A DNA stretch of 64,000 bases from Hyphomicrobiaceae bacterium (lineage in GTDB: Bacteria > Pseudomonadota > Alphaproteobacteria > Rhizobiales > Aestuariivirgaceae): NCBI GenBank assembly GCA_900298995.1, contig OMIC01000026.1:1-64000 (forward strand), in the 5' to 3' direction. Each line of letters opens with the position of its first letter. The stretch's first letter is position 1. This document shows, one piece after another, positions 46,697-56,145 of the stretch. The translations under genes were made by a program, and so were the position numbers. The notes under the pieces were generated by a model, which saw nothing but the letters and a program-made list of their open reading frames with translations, was not told the DNA's origin and ran no database searches.

Positions 46697-46749
46697 GGCG
46701 TATTTGTTCCTTATCCGAAACAACGTCAGAAACGCACGTCACTTGCGAC

Positions 46750-46767
46750 TGTCATGAAACATTGACA
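46750..46767. promoter_or_regulatory. PpsR/CrtJ-type box between divergent crtE and crtD
   Basis: TGTCATGAAACATTGACA. Confidence 0.8.
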
Positions 46768-46803
46768 TAGTTGAGCCCGGTCTGCAACAGGGAAGCCAAC
46801 CCC

Positions 46804-48267
46804 TTGTCCCGCATCATCGTCATCGGCGCCGGAATAGGCGGCCTCAGTGCCGCGCTGACCCTCGCGGCGCGGGGCGAGGCGGTGACGGTGCTGGAGAGAG
46901 CGGCGGCGCCGGGCGGCAAGATGCGCCGCCTGATCGTCGATGGACGGGCGATCGACGGCGGCCCGACGGTTCTCACCATGCGCTGGGTCTTCGATGGGCT
47001 GTTCGCGGAAGCAGGCGAGTCGCTGGACGCGCAACTGACACTTGAGCCGCTGCGCATTCTGGCGCGCCACGCCTGGAGCGCCAGCGAGCGGCTGGATCTC
47101 CATGCCGATCTTGCCGCATCAGCCGACGCGATCGGGGCCTTCGCCGGCGCGGAGGAGGCGCGTCGCTTCCTGTCCTTCAGCGCCGAGGCGCGGCGCATCT
47201 ACGAAACGCTGGAGAAGCCCTTCATCCGCGCGCAGCGGCCGAACCCGCTGACACTGGCCATGGCCAACGGGCTTGCCGGCATGGTGGCCATGGCGCGCAT
47301 CAACCCCTTCGAGACCATGTGGAAGGGACTTGGCAGACATTTCCGCGACCCGCGCCTGCGGCAATTGTTCGGCCGCTATGCGACCTATTGCGGGTCCTCG
47401 CCCTTCCTTGCTCCCGCAACGCTGATGCTGGTGGCGCATGTGGAGCAGGCAGGCGTCTGGACCGTCCGGGGCGGCATGCATGAGCTGGCGCTGGCGCTCG
47501 AGGCGCTGGCGCGTCGCAAGGGAGTGGAATTCCGGTATGGCGCCGAGGCGGCGGCGATCGAGACCGGTGGCGGGCGGGTTACGGCTGTGCAGTGCCGCGG
47601 CGAGCGCCTGGCCTGCGACGCCGTCATCGTCAATGCCGATGCCAATGCGGTTGCCACGGGGCTTCTGGGCGCGGATGCGAGGCCTGCCGCGCGGCCCGTG
47701 ACATCCGGCGCGCGCTCGCTCTCGGCCATCACCTGGGCGGCAGCGGTCGAGACATCGGGCTTCGACCTGTCGCGGCACAATGTGTTCTTCTCACGCGATT
47801 ATGCGCAGGAATTCCGGGAACTCGCGGCTGGCTATCCCTCCGAGCCGACTGTCTATATCTGCGCGCAGGACCGCGAGGGCCACACGGGCGGCGCAGAGCG
47901 GCTGCTGCTGCTCGTCAACTCGCCGGCCACCGGCGATGCCGGAGCGCGCGGGCACCAGATGGTGGAGCAGGCGATGCGCCGGAAGCTCGCGGATTGCGGT
48001 CTTGCGCTTTGCTGGGAGCCTGAGAAAGTGATGATGACCGACCCCGCCCGCTTCGGACAATTGTTTCCGGCGACGGGCGGGGCGCTTTATGGGAGGGCCT
48101 CGCACGGATGGATGGCATCATTCCAGCGCCCGGCCGCAAGGACGGCAGTGCCGGGGCTTTTTCTGGCGGGCGGGAGCGCCCATCCGGGGCCCGGGGTTCC
48201 GATGGCGGCAATTTCGGGACGCCTCGCGGCGGAAAGCCTGTTGGCGTCCCGGGTTTCGCAACGCTGA
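46804..48267 (+). CDS. crtD: Methoxyneurosporene dehydrogenase (CrtD-type desaturase)
   Basis: SRIIVIGAGIGGLSAALTLAARGEAVTVLERAAAPGGKMR...; crtC partner. TTG start at 46804 inferred (CAGGGAAG 5'); the track start 46771 abuts the PpsR box. Confidence 0.88.
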   Translation: MSRIIVIGAGIGGLSAALTLAARGEAVTVLERAAAPGGKMRRLIVDGRAIDGGPTVLTMRWVFDGLFAEAGESLDAQLTLEPLRILARHAWSASERLDLHADLAASADAIGAFAGAEEARRFLSFSAEARRIYETLEKPFIRAQRPNPLTLAMANGLAGMVAMARINPFETMWKGLGRHFRDPRLRQLFGRYATYCGSSPFLAPATLMLVAHVEQAGVWTVRGGMHELALALEALARRKGVEFRYGAEAAAIETGGGRVTAVQCRGERLACDAVIVNADANAVATGLLGADARPAARPVTSGARSLSAITWAAAVETSGFDLSRHNVFFSRDYAQEFRELAAGYPSEPTVYICAQDREGHTGGAERLLLLVNSPATGDAGARGHQMVEQAMRRKLADCGLALCWEPEKVMMTDPARFGQLFPATGGALYGRASHGWMASFQRPAARTAVPGLFLAGGSAHPGPGVPMAAISGRLAAESLLASRVSQR

Positions 48268-49166
48268 TTCCGGCCGGCGGCTATCGCTGGTGGTATCTCG
48301 ACGGCCTGAGCGATGATGGACGCCACGGCCTCACCATCATCGCTTTCGTGGGCAGCGTCTTCTCGCCCTATTACGCCATGGCGCGACGGAGCGGCTCTGC
48401 GACGCCCGAGAATTTCTGCGCGCTCAATGTGGCGCTCTATGGCGAACGCGGCCACCGCTGGAGCATGACCGAGCGCAGCCGCCGCTGGACGGATCAGGGG
48501 GATGCACGTTTCGTGATCGGTCCCAGCAACATGCGCTGGGAAGACGGGGATCTGGTGATCGACATCGACGAGGTGACGGTGCCGCTGCCCAGCCGCCTGC
48601 GCGGGCAGGTGCGTCTCACGCCCTCGGCGATCTGTACGCATGAAGTCAATCTCGATCCGGCGGGACTTCATCACTGGCGGCCGGTGGCGCCGGTTGCCCG
48701 GATCGCAGCCAGCTTCGAGAAACCCGGCCTGTCGTGGTCGGGCATCGGCTATCACGACATGAACTGGGGATCGGTGCCACTGGAGAACAGCTTCGACAGC
48801 TGGGTGTGGTCGCGCGCGGCGCTGCCGGGAGGCGCTGGCATTGTCTATGACACGGTGCTTTCGGGGGGCGAGCGGTCGGCCTTCGCGCTCATGATCGGCG
48901 CGGATGGCCAGGTGAAGGAGACGGCCGTGCCGCCGCGCGTCGAGATGCCGGGGACCTTCTGGCGCATGGCACGGCACATGCGCGCCGATCGACCTTTCGA
49001 GATCCTGTCGCTTCTGGAGGATTCGCCCTTCTATGCGCGAAGCCTGCTGCGGCTCGATACGGACGGTGGCCCGGCCTTCGCATTCCATGAGAGCCTGTCG
49101 CTGGCGCGCTTCCGGAAACCGGTCGTGCAGGCGATGCTGCCCTTCCGCATGCCGCGGCGGTGGTGA
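48108..49166 (+). CDS. crtC: Hydroxyneurosporene synthase / carotenoid 1,2-hydratase
   Basis: PAGGYRWWYLDGLSDDGRHGLTIIAFVGSVFSPYYAMARR...; 5' end uncertain, only conventional start overlaps crtD by 160 nt. Confidence 0.9.
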   Translation: MDGIIPAPGRKDGSAGAFSGGRERPSGARGSDGGNFGTPRGGKPVGVPGFATLIPAGGYRWWYLDGLSDDGRHGLTIIAFVGSVFSPYYAMARRSGSATPENFCALNVALYGERGHRWSMTERSRRWTDQGDARFVIGPSNMRWEDGDLVIDIDEVTVPLPSRLRGQVRLTPSAICTHEVNLDPAGLHHWRPVAPVARIAASFEKPGLSWSGIGYHDMNWGSVPLENSFDSWVWSRAALPGGAGIVYDTVLSGGERSAFALMIGADGQVKETAVPPRVEMPGTFWRMARHMRADRPFEILSLLEDSPFYARSLLRLDTDGGPAFAFHESLSLARFRKPVVQAMLPFRMPRRW

Positions 49167-49247
49167 GGGCGAGTGAATGGAACGAGCCACACGGACGCGA
49201 AGGCGAAGCCGGTTGCCTTGCGCGGTCAACAGAACGTGAAGGGCCAG

Positions 49248-50825
49248 TTACTCGTGGTAGGACGTGATCATGTCGTTCAGGCCTGGGCCGACCGTGACGC
49301 CGAAGAGGCTTCGCACACCGTTGCCCTGGCGGACGAGGCCCTGATAATCGCCGACAAAGTAGCCGCGGGCGATGGGTGCATTGAGCATGTTGAATGATTT
49401 GGCGGTCAGGCGCTTTTCGTGACCCCAGTTGCTGGCTTTCTTGCAATTTTCCTTGAGCGGCTTGCAACTGATCAGCCAATAATCGGTCTTTTCATTTTTT
49501 GCGGTTCCCTCCGTGTCGTTGCGGAAGTCGTAATAGGTCACGAAGAGTTTGGAATTGGCGCCGACTTCGATCGAGGGAATGAAGGCCTGGGTTCGGAACT
49601 TCGACTCGCTGGGTGGCGTCTTGCTGATGATCACGGGCGTGGACCATGAGTTTCCACCATTGGTGGACATGGCAAAGGCCACTTTGTCGACGCCGCCATC
49701 GCGGCCGTCCTGCCAGACGAGATAGAGGTATCCGGTTTCGCGATCGATGGCGACGTCGAACAGGATGTTGCCGTCGCGCACGGGCTCGCGACTGTCGGGT
49801 GTCCGGGTTCCTTTCAGTGTCACGCTGGTGGCGACAGCTTCTTTCCGGCTCCCGAAGGTTGTTCCGCGGTCGTTCGACCTTACGAAACTGATGCTGGTCA
49901 AGCCCTTGCTTGTAATGTTGGTGAAGAACACGAGCACCGAGCCGTCGTTGAGCACCACCACCTGATTGGCGATGGTCTGGGCATATTTGCCAGGATCATA
50001 GATGAGGCGGGCTTCCTCCCAGTTCTTCCCACCATCGCGCGTGCGCGCCAGATAGGTGGGGCCCGTCCAGTAGTCGCCTCTGGCTTCCGCTTGCGACTTG
50101 CCAAGCAGGCCTTGCCTGTAGCGCTCACGGGCGTGGCTGGTTCCATCAGCACGGCTTCCGGCTGACGACTTGGGGAGTGTCGTGTCGAACAACCGATCCC
50201 ATGTCGCGTACACATACTTCGCATTGCCGGGGTCGGCCGTCATCGCGTTCTTGTCGTTGAAGGCGCGACCATCCGTGTCACGCTTCAGCACCTGCGGCGC
50301 GCCCCATGTTGCGCCGCCATCGGTCGAGCGGCTGACCAGCATGGCGTTGGCACCCATGCCGCCATCGGGGCGGTCATTCATGAAGGACAGGCTCATGAAA
50401 TAGGATGTGCCATCGGGCGAGACCGCCGTCCAGGGATCGCTCGAACGGTCATAGGCGAATTCACCCTTACCGCCGGAGCATTTGTTGATGCCCGGCACGA
50501 CAACGCGTTTCCAGCTGGTGCCGCCATCCTTCGAATGGGCGGACATGAGGCTGCGCGAGCCGCCATTGGACCAGCGGTCCTGCTGCCAACCGGCAACGAG
50601 GCGCTTGCTGTTCGTCGGGTGGACGTCAATCCAGGGCTCGACTTCGGCGTTGAGGTAGTTTGTTCCTTCCTCCGATGCAATGTCGCAATCAGCGAAGGGG
50701 CTCTTGCCGGTGATGATGACACCGGGTTCGGCGTGGGCTGATCCGGACGCGAGAAGCGCGGTTGCAAGAAGAAGCACAGCGGAGAGTGAAGGTCGACTGA
50801 TCTGGCCGGTCCGGATGAAACGCAT
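49248..50825 (-). CDS. Secreted BNR/sialidase-like beta-propeller protein (copy 1)
   Basis: Signal peptide; repeated SxDGGxxW Asp-box motifs (SKDGGTSW, STDGGATW, TRDGGKNW, STNGGNSW). Confidence 0.8.
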   Translation of the reverse strand: MRFIRTGQISRPSLSAVLLLATALLASGSAHAEPGVIITGKSPFADCDIASEEGTNYLNAEVEPWIDVHPTNSKRLVAGWQQDRWSNGGSRSLMSAHSKDGGTSWKRVVVPGINKCSGGKGEFAYDRSSDPWTAVSPDGTSYFMSLSFMNDRPDGGMGANAMLVSRSTDGGATWGAPQVLKRDTDGRAFNDKNAMTADPGNAKYVYATWDRLFDTTLPKSSAGSRADGTSHARERYRQGLLGKSQAEARGDYWTGPTYLARTRDGGKNWEEARLIYDPGKYAQTIANQVVVLNDGSVLVFFTNITSKGLTSISFVRSNDRGTTFGSRKEAVATSVTLKGTRTPDSREPVRDGNILFDVAIDRETGYLYLVWQDGRDGGVDKVAFAMSTNGGNSWSTPVIISKTPPSESKFRTQAFIPSIEVGANSKLFVTYYDFRNDTEGTAKNEKTDYWLISCKPLKENCKKASNWGHEKRLTAKSFNMLNAPIARGYFVGDYQGLVRQGNGVRSLFGVTVGPGLNDMITSYHE

Positions 50826-51013
50826 GATGCGAGCTCCGCTGAAGCAAGTACTGCGCAATCGCAGCACCGTTTCTCACATGGTGCATGAAAAGAATCTTCG
50901 GGCAAGGGTACGCAGGAAAAAGATCGATTGCACAGGGCCATGTTTCAACGATGGCCCTTCCGGTTTCGCGCATGGCGAGAAGAGCGAAGTTCGACGTTAC
51001 CGAAAATGGCAGT

Positions 51014-52582
51014 TCACTTGACCCGTGTCGTCGCCATGTCGGTGAGGCCCGGAACGACCGTGATGCCGAACAATGCGCGCACGCCGTTGCCCTGGCGGAC
51101 GAGGCCCTGATAATCGCCGACGAAATAGCCTCTGGCATTCGGCGCCCATAGCATGTTGAAAGACGCCGGGGTGAGGCGTTTCTCATCGCCCCATCCGCCG
51201 GCTGAGCGGCAATCGGCGGCGGCGGGGTTGCAACTGATGATCCAGTAGTCGGTGAGTTCCTGCGCCGCGCTGCCAACCGGGTCGTTGCGAAAGTCATAGT
51301 AGGTCACGAAGAGCTTGTGGTTCGGGCCGACCTCGACCGAAGGCGTGAAGGACTGGTTGCGGTACTTTGCGGTCTGGCGTGGCGTCTGACTGATGAAAGC
51401 CGGTTTCGACCATGACAACCCACCATTGGTCGACATGGCGAAGGCCACCTTGTCGACGCCCTGCTGGCGGGCATCCTGCCAGACGAGATAGAGATTGCCG
51501 TTGGTTCGGTCGATTGCGACATCGAACAGGATGTTGCCGTCGCGCACTGCCTCCCGCGTGTCCGGAGTCAGCACCCCTGTCCCTGTCACGCTGGTGAGGA
51601 TGGCCTCGGTGCGGCTGGCGAAAGTTGCGCCGTGATCGTTGGACCTGACAAAGCTGATGCTGGTCTCGCCCGTGCTCTTGATGTTTGTGAAGAAGACCAG
51701 AACCGAACCGTCGGCCTCGACCACCACCTGATTGCCGATGGTCTGGGCGTTCCTGCCGGGATCGTGGATGACGCGCGCCTCGTCCCAGGACTTGCCGCCG
51801 TTGCGTGTCCGCACGAAATATGTGGGGCCGGTGTAGTAGGCGGCCCTGGCTCGCGGGTTGGCGTCCCCGTGCACAATGGCCCGGTACCGTTCACGGGCAA
51901 GGCTCAAGCCATCAAGCTGCTGGCCCTCGGCGCGCAGCCGGGCCGCCGCCTTGGGCAGCGAGGTATCGAAGAGCCGGTCCCAGGTGGCATAGACGAACCT
52001 CGAGTCGGAGGGATCAGCGGTGATGGCATTCTTGTCGTTGAAGGCGCGGCCGTCGGTGTCGCGCAGCAGCACCTTGGGATTGCCCCAGCTTGCGCCGCCG
52101 TCGGTCGAGCGGCTGACCAGCATGGCATTGGCACCCATGCCGCCATCCGGGCGGTCATTCATGAAGGACAGGCTCATGAAATAGGCAACGCCATCTGGCG
52201 ACGTCGCGACCCACGGATCGGTTGACCGGTCATAGGCGAATTCGCCGCGGCCGCCGGAACATTTGTTGATGCCGGGAACGACAACGGGGGTCCAGCTCGC
52301 GCCGCCATCGGTCGAATAGGAAGACAGAAGGCTGCGCGAGCCGCCATTCGACCAGCGGTCCTGCTGCCAGCCCGCGATGAGCTTCTGGCTGTTCGCGGGG
52401 TTGACGTCGATCCAGGGTTCGACTTCGGCGTCAAGGTAGTTTGTGCCGATCTCGGAGGAGACGTCACAGGATGCGAAGGGGCTTTCCCCGGTGATAATGA
52501 CGGTTGATGCAGCGCCGGCGGGCACCGGCATGATGAGCGCCATCGCAAGAAGGAGGGCGGTGCCAGTAGAGAACGATTTCAT
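51014..52582 (-). CDS. Secreted BNR/sialidase-like beta-propeller protein (copy 2, paralog of 49248-50825)
   Basis: Long collinear identity to copy 1 (EVEPWIDVxPxNSxxLxAGWQQDRWSNGGSRSL...). Confidence 0.8.
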   Translation of the reverse strand: MKSFSTGTALLLAMALIMPVPAGAASTVIITGESPFASCDVSSEIGTNYLDAEVEPWIDVNPANSQKLIAGWQQDRWSNGGSRSLLSSYSTDGGASWTPVVVPGINKCSGGRGEFAYDRSTDPWVATSPDGVAYFMSLSFMNDRPDGGMGANAMLVSRSTDGGASWGNPKVLLRDTDGRAFNDKNAITADPSDSRFVYATWDRLFDTSLPKAAARLRAEGQQLDGLSLARERYRAIVHGDANPRARAAYYTGPTYFVRTRNGGKSWDEARVIHDPGRNAQTIGNQVVVEADGSVLVFFTNIKSTGETSISFVRSNDHGATFASRTEAILTSVTGTGVLTPDTREAVRDGNILFDVAIDRTNGNLYLVWQDARQQGVDKVAFAMSTNGGLSWSKPAFISQTPRQTAKYRNQSFTPSVEVGPNHKLFVTYYDFRNDPVGSAAQELTDYWIISCNPAAADCRSAGGWGDEKRLTPASFNMLWAPNARGYFVGDYQGLVRQGNGVRALFGITVVPGLTDMATTRVK

Positions 52583-52591
52583 GTGATGACC

Positions 52592-52699
52592 TCATTTCCG
52601 CCTGTCACGGCGCAGATCCCATAACTGCCAGAGGCCGAAGCCAAGAACAAGCACGACTACCAGAAGGCCCTCGGCCAGGGCAATGCCGCCGCTGCTCAT
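52592..52699 (-). CDS. 35-aa single-TM microprotein overlapping crtB stop
   Basis: Hand translation MSSGGIALAEGLLVVVLVLGFGLWQLWDLRRDRRK*; its ATG overlaps the crtB TGA. Confidence 0.6.
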   Translation of the reverse strand: MSSGGIALAEGLLVVVLVLGFGLWQLWDLRRDRRK

Positions 52700-53724
52700 C
52701 AGCGTTGCCTTTCGAGGCGGGTGAAGAGATCGGTGAGCCATTGGGCGCGCTCGTCGAGCGTGCGCGGCGGACGCTGGGCTTCGCCGGCGCGGCCCACGGC
52801 ATCGACGAGGAACTGAGCCTCGGGCAGTGCGGCAAGGCCGCTGCGTGGCGGGCGGCTGGCGCTGGCCGCGAGGGCGGCGGCGACCAGCTGCAGTTTGCGC
52901 GGTGTCGACACGGTGGCGCGCCTGCCGATGCTGTCATGGCCGTTGCGTTCGACGGCGCGGCCGATCTCGGCATAGAGGCGTCGGGCGGCATGGATCGACG
53001 GGCGGCAGCCCGCGGGCAGCAGGGCGATGCCGGTGAGGCTGCGGGCGTAGAGGACATCCGCCTCGGCGAGAAGCCGGGCGATGACGCGGGCCAGCGCCGG
53101 GCTCGGGCGCGGCGCGCGCAGCAGGCCATCGGGGTCGATGCCCTCCAGCGCCAGCCACTCCTGCGGCAGATAGAGACGGCCGTTGCGGGCATCCTCGCCC
53201 ACGTCGCGCGCGATGTTGGTGAGCTGCATGGCAATGCCGAGGTCGCAGGCCCGCGCGATGGCGTAGGGCTCGCGCACCTGCATGACGAGCGACATCATGG
53301 CGCCAACCGTGCCGGCCACGCGCACCGCATAGGCATGGAGATCGGAGAGGCTGTCATAGCGCCGTCCGCTGGCATCCCAGGCGAAGCCCTCGATCAGCGC
53401 CTCGGGAATCTCGCGCGGGATGGCAAAGCGCAGGGCCACATCGGCGAAGGCGCGGTCGGCGGGCTGGTCTTCGGGGTCGCCGCGGTAGATGCGGTCGAGC
53501 CGGCCGAGCAACTGGTCGACGGCAGTGCGGCTGTCGGTGGTGCGGTCGACGAGGTCATCGGCCACGCGGCAGAAGGCATAGAGCGAGCGCGCCGCGTCGC
53601 AGACACGCTGGGGCAGCAGGAGCGAGGCGGTGTAGAAGGTCTTCGAGCCATCGCGGATCATCTGGCGGCATTGCGCCAGATCCGCAGGGCTCACCAGCGA
53701 CCGCTCAGGCGAAGACGGAAGCAT
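52699..53724 (-). CDS. crtB: Phytoene synthase
   Basis: GSKTFYTASLLLPQRVCDAARSLYAFCRVADDLVD...QLTNIARDVGEDARNGRLYLP. Confidence 0.96.
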   Translation of the reverse strand: MLPSSPERSLVSPADLAQCRQMIRDGSKTFYTASLLLPQRVCDAARSLYAFCRVADDLVDRTTDSRTAVDQLLGRLDRIYRGDPEDQPADRAFADVALRFAIPREIPEALIEGFAWDASGRRYDSLSDLHAYAVRVAGTVGAMMSLVMQVREPYAIARACDLGIAMQLTNIARDVGEDARNGRLYLPQEWLALEGIDPDGLLRAPRPSPALARVIARLLAEADVLYARSLTGIALLPAGCRPSIHAARRLYAEIGRAVERNGHDSIGRRATVSTPRKLQLVAAALAASASRPPRSGLAALPEAQFLVDAVGRAGEAQRPPRTLDERAQWLTDLFTRLERQR

Positions 53725-55237
53725 CCGGAACCACCGTGTCGAGAATGCGCGCCGAGGAAATCACGCCGGGAAGTCCGGCGCCGGGATGGGTGCCCGCGCC
53801 CACGAGGAAGAGATTGTCGATGTCCTCGGCCTTGTTGTTGGGACGGAACCAGGCGCTCTGGAGGAGCACGGGTTCAAGACCGAAGGCCGCGCCCTTGTAG
53901 GAGGAGAGGCGGTTCTCGAAGTCGATGGGCGTGATGAGTTTCTCGGTCACGATGTGGCGCGAGAGACCGGGCAGCACCGTCGCTTCGAGATGGGCGGCAA
54001 TGGCGGCGCGGTAGGAGGGCGCGCGTTCGGCCCAGTCGATGCCGGAGTCCTGATGCGGCACCGGCGAGAGCACGTAGAAGCTGTCGCATCCCGGCGGGGC
54101 CAGTTGCGGATCGGAGGCCGTGGGGCGATGGAGATAGAGGCTGAAATCGCCGGCCAGATGCTTGCGGGTGAAGATGTCGTCGAGCAGGCCACGGTAGCGC
54201 GGGCCCATCATGATGGTGTGGTGGCGGACGTCGGGATAGAGGCGGTCGGTGCCGAAGTACCAGACGAAGAGGCTCATGGAGTAGCGCGCCCGGGCGAGCT
54301 TGGCGTCGGGCCAGCGCTTGCGTGGCGCATTGCGGAGCAGCGTGCGGTAGGTGTGCGCGGTCTCGGCATTGGAGACGACCACCGAGGCCGGGATCACGCG
54401 GCCATCGGCGAGGCGGATGCCGGTGGCGCGTCCGCCCGCGCAGATGATCTCGTCGACCGGGCTGTCGAGGTGGATGACGCCGCCCTGGCGGCGGATGAGA
54501 CCGGCCATGGCGGCCACCAGCGCGCCGGTGCCGCCGATGGCGCAATGCACGCCGTACTGGCGCTCGAGATAGGCGATCATGCTGTAGATCGCCGTCACCT
54601 TGAACGGGTTACCGCCGATGAACAGCGGATGGAAGCTCAGCGCCATGCGGATCTTCGGGTTCTTCACGCGCGCGGCGACATGCTGCCAGACGGTGCGCCA
54701 GGCGCCGAGCCGCACGAGATCGGGGGCGATGCGCACCATGCTCATGGGAGAACCGAAGGGCACATGGCCCAGCTGCTCGAAGCCGATCCGGTAGATCGCC
54801 TCGCTCTCGGCCATGAAGCGGTCATAGCCTGCGACATCGCCAGGCGCGATGCGGCGCACTTCGGCGCGCATGCGCTCGGCGTCGCCCGAGCAGGTCATGA
54901 CCGTGCCGTCGTGAAAGCGGATGTCATAGAAGGGGTCGAGGGACTTCAGTGTCACGTCATCGGCAAAGCGCGCGCCGGCCCTCGACCAGAGTTCCTCCAG
55001 CACGAAGGGGGCAGTGATGATGGTGGGGCCCGCATCGAAGGTGAAACCGTCCTGCCGGAACACCGAGGCGCGGCCGCCGGGCTGCTCGAGCTTCTCGAAT
55101 ACGCTGACCCGATAGCCGCGCGCGCCGAGCCGGATCGCGGCGGCGAGTCCGCCCAGCCCGCTGCCGATCACCACGGCATGGGGACGACGGTCCGCCTCGC
55201 GGGCGGCGGGCGGAGAATGTCCGATGTCTGTAAACAT
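53705..55237 (-). CDS. crtI: Phytoene desaturase
   Basis: HAVVIGSGLGGLAAAIRLGARGYRVSVFEKLEQPGGRASVFRQDGFTFDAGPTIITAP; overlaps crtB. Confidence 0.96.
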   Translation of the reverse strand: MFTDIGHSPPAAREADRRPHAVVIGSGLGGLAAAIRLGARGYRVSVFEKLEQPGGRASVFRQDGFTFDAGPTIITAPFVLEELWSRAGARFADDVTLKSLDPFYDIRFHDGTVMTCSGDAERMRAEVRRIAPGDVAGYDRFMAESEAIYRIGFEQLGHVPFGSPMSMVRIAPDLVRLGAWRTVWQHVAARVKNPKIRMALSFHPLFIGGNPFKVTAIYSMIAYLERQYGVHCAIGGTGALVAAMAGLIRRQGGVIHLDSPVDEIICAGGRATGIRLADGRVIPASVVVSNAETAHTYRTLLRNAPRKRWPDAKLARARYSMSLFVWYFGTDRLYPDVRHHTIMMGPRYRGLLDDIFTRKHLAGDFSLYLHRPTASDPQLAPPGCDSFYVLSPVPHQDSGIDWAERAPSYRAAIAAHLEATVLPGLSRHIVTEKLITPIDFENRLSSYKGAAFGLEPVLLQSAWFRPNNKAEDIDNLFLVGAGTHPGAGLPGVISSARILDTVVPDASVFA

Positions 55238-55246
55238 CGCCTGACA
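55229..55246. promoter_or_regulatory. PpsR/CrtJ-type box overlapping the crtI start codon
   Basis: TGTAAACATCGCCTGACA; spacing exactly N12. Confidence 0.65.
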
Positions 55247-55256
55247 GTAGAAACCG

Positions 55257-56144
55257 TCAGGGCTGCTTTGGCAAGGGGGCGGCGTTCCGGGGCGCCAGGA
55301 TGATGGCGGCCGCGGCGGCGGGGTCTTCCTCGTGAGCGAGGTGCCCGAGGCCGGGCAGGCTCACGAGGTGCGGCTGGTGTGTGAGCCTTGCCGCCTCGGC
55401 GGCGGTGGCGGGCGGCACGGTGCGGTCGTTGCCGGCAGCCACGAATGTGAGGGGCTGGGGCAGGCCGCCCAGATCCTGCGGCATCCGGTGGAGGTCCCAG
55501 GCGGCCATCATGCCGAGCGCGCCGGCGACATGGCCCTCGTTGGAGAACAGTCGCTGGTAGAGGCCGATCCCCTCGGCGTCGATGGTGGAGCCGGTGTCAC
55601 GCAAGAGGCGTTCGACCGCCGCGCGATCGGCCATGCGGGCGAATAGCTTCTGCACCAGCGTGGCGTTGGCGAGCGTGCGGGCAAGGGGCGAGAAGAACTG
55701 GCCCAGCATGCCGCCGAAGGGAAAGAAGGCACCGTTGAAACTCACCAGGTCGGCGGGCGCGAACAGCCGATCGGCCGCCATGCGCACGAGAACCGCCGCC
55801 CCGGCGGAGTGCCCGGCGGCGCGCACCGGCTTCACGTCAAGCTTGCGCAGCAGGGCCGCCACCGCCGACGCCATGCCGGGGAGCGAGAGGCTTCCCGACG
55901 GTGGCCGGATGGTGAAGGCATGTCCGGGTAGATCGGGGGCGATGACGGTGTAATGGCCCGCAAGCCGGGGCATGACATCGCGCCAGGAATGGGTCGAGGC
56001 GCCGGTGCCGTGCAGGAGCAGGAGCGGCGGGCCCTCGCCCATCACCTGCACGTGCCAGCGCAGGTCAGCGGCATCGACGAAGCGGCTCCACTCGCGGTTC
56101 GGCCAGCCGGCGCTGTCGGTCTCCCAGTCGAGGTAATAGGCCAT
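55257..56144 (-). CDS. bchO: BchO, alpha/beta hydrolase, Mg-chelatase-associated
   Basis: WRDVMPRLAGHYTVIAPDLPGHAFT...VRAAGHSAGAAVLVRM; downstream of bchD. Confidence 0.9.
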   Translation of the reverse strand: MAYYLDWETDSAGWPNREWSRFVDAADLRWHVQVMGEGPPLLLLHGTGASTHSWRDVMPRLAGHYTVIAPDLPGHAFTIRPPSGSLSLPGMASAVAALLRKLDVKPVRAAGHSAGAAVLVRMAADRLFAPADLVSFNGAFFPFGGMLGQFFSPLARTLANATLVQKLFARMADRAAVERLLRDTGSTIDAEGIGLYQRLFSNEGHVAGALGMMAAWDLHRMPQDLGGLPQPLTFVAAGNDRTVPPATAAEAARLTHQPHLVSLPGLGHLAHEEDPAAAAAIILAPRNAAPLPKQP

Positions 56145-56145
56145 G

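Noticed and set aside
53786-55303. 505-aa plus-strand ORF antisense to crtI
   Set aside because: Shadow ORF of a GC-rich gene; translation is low-complexity with no recognisable domain, whereas the minus-strand CrtI is unambiguous.
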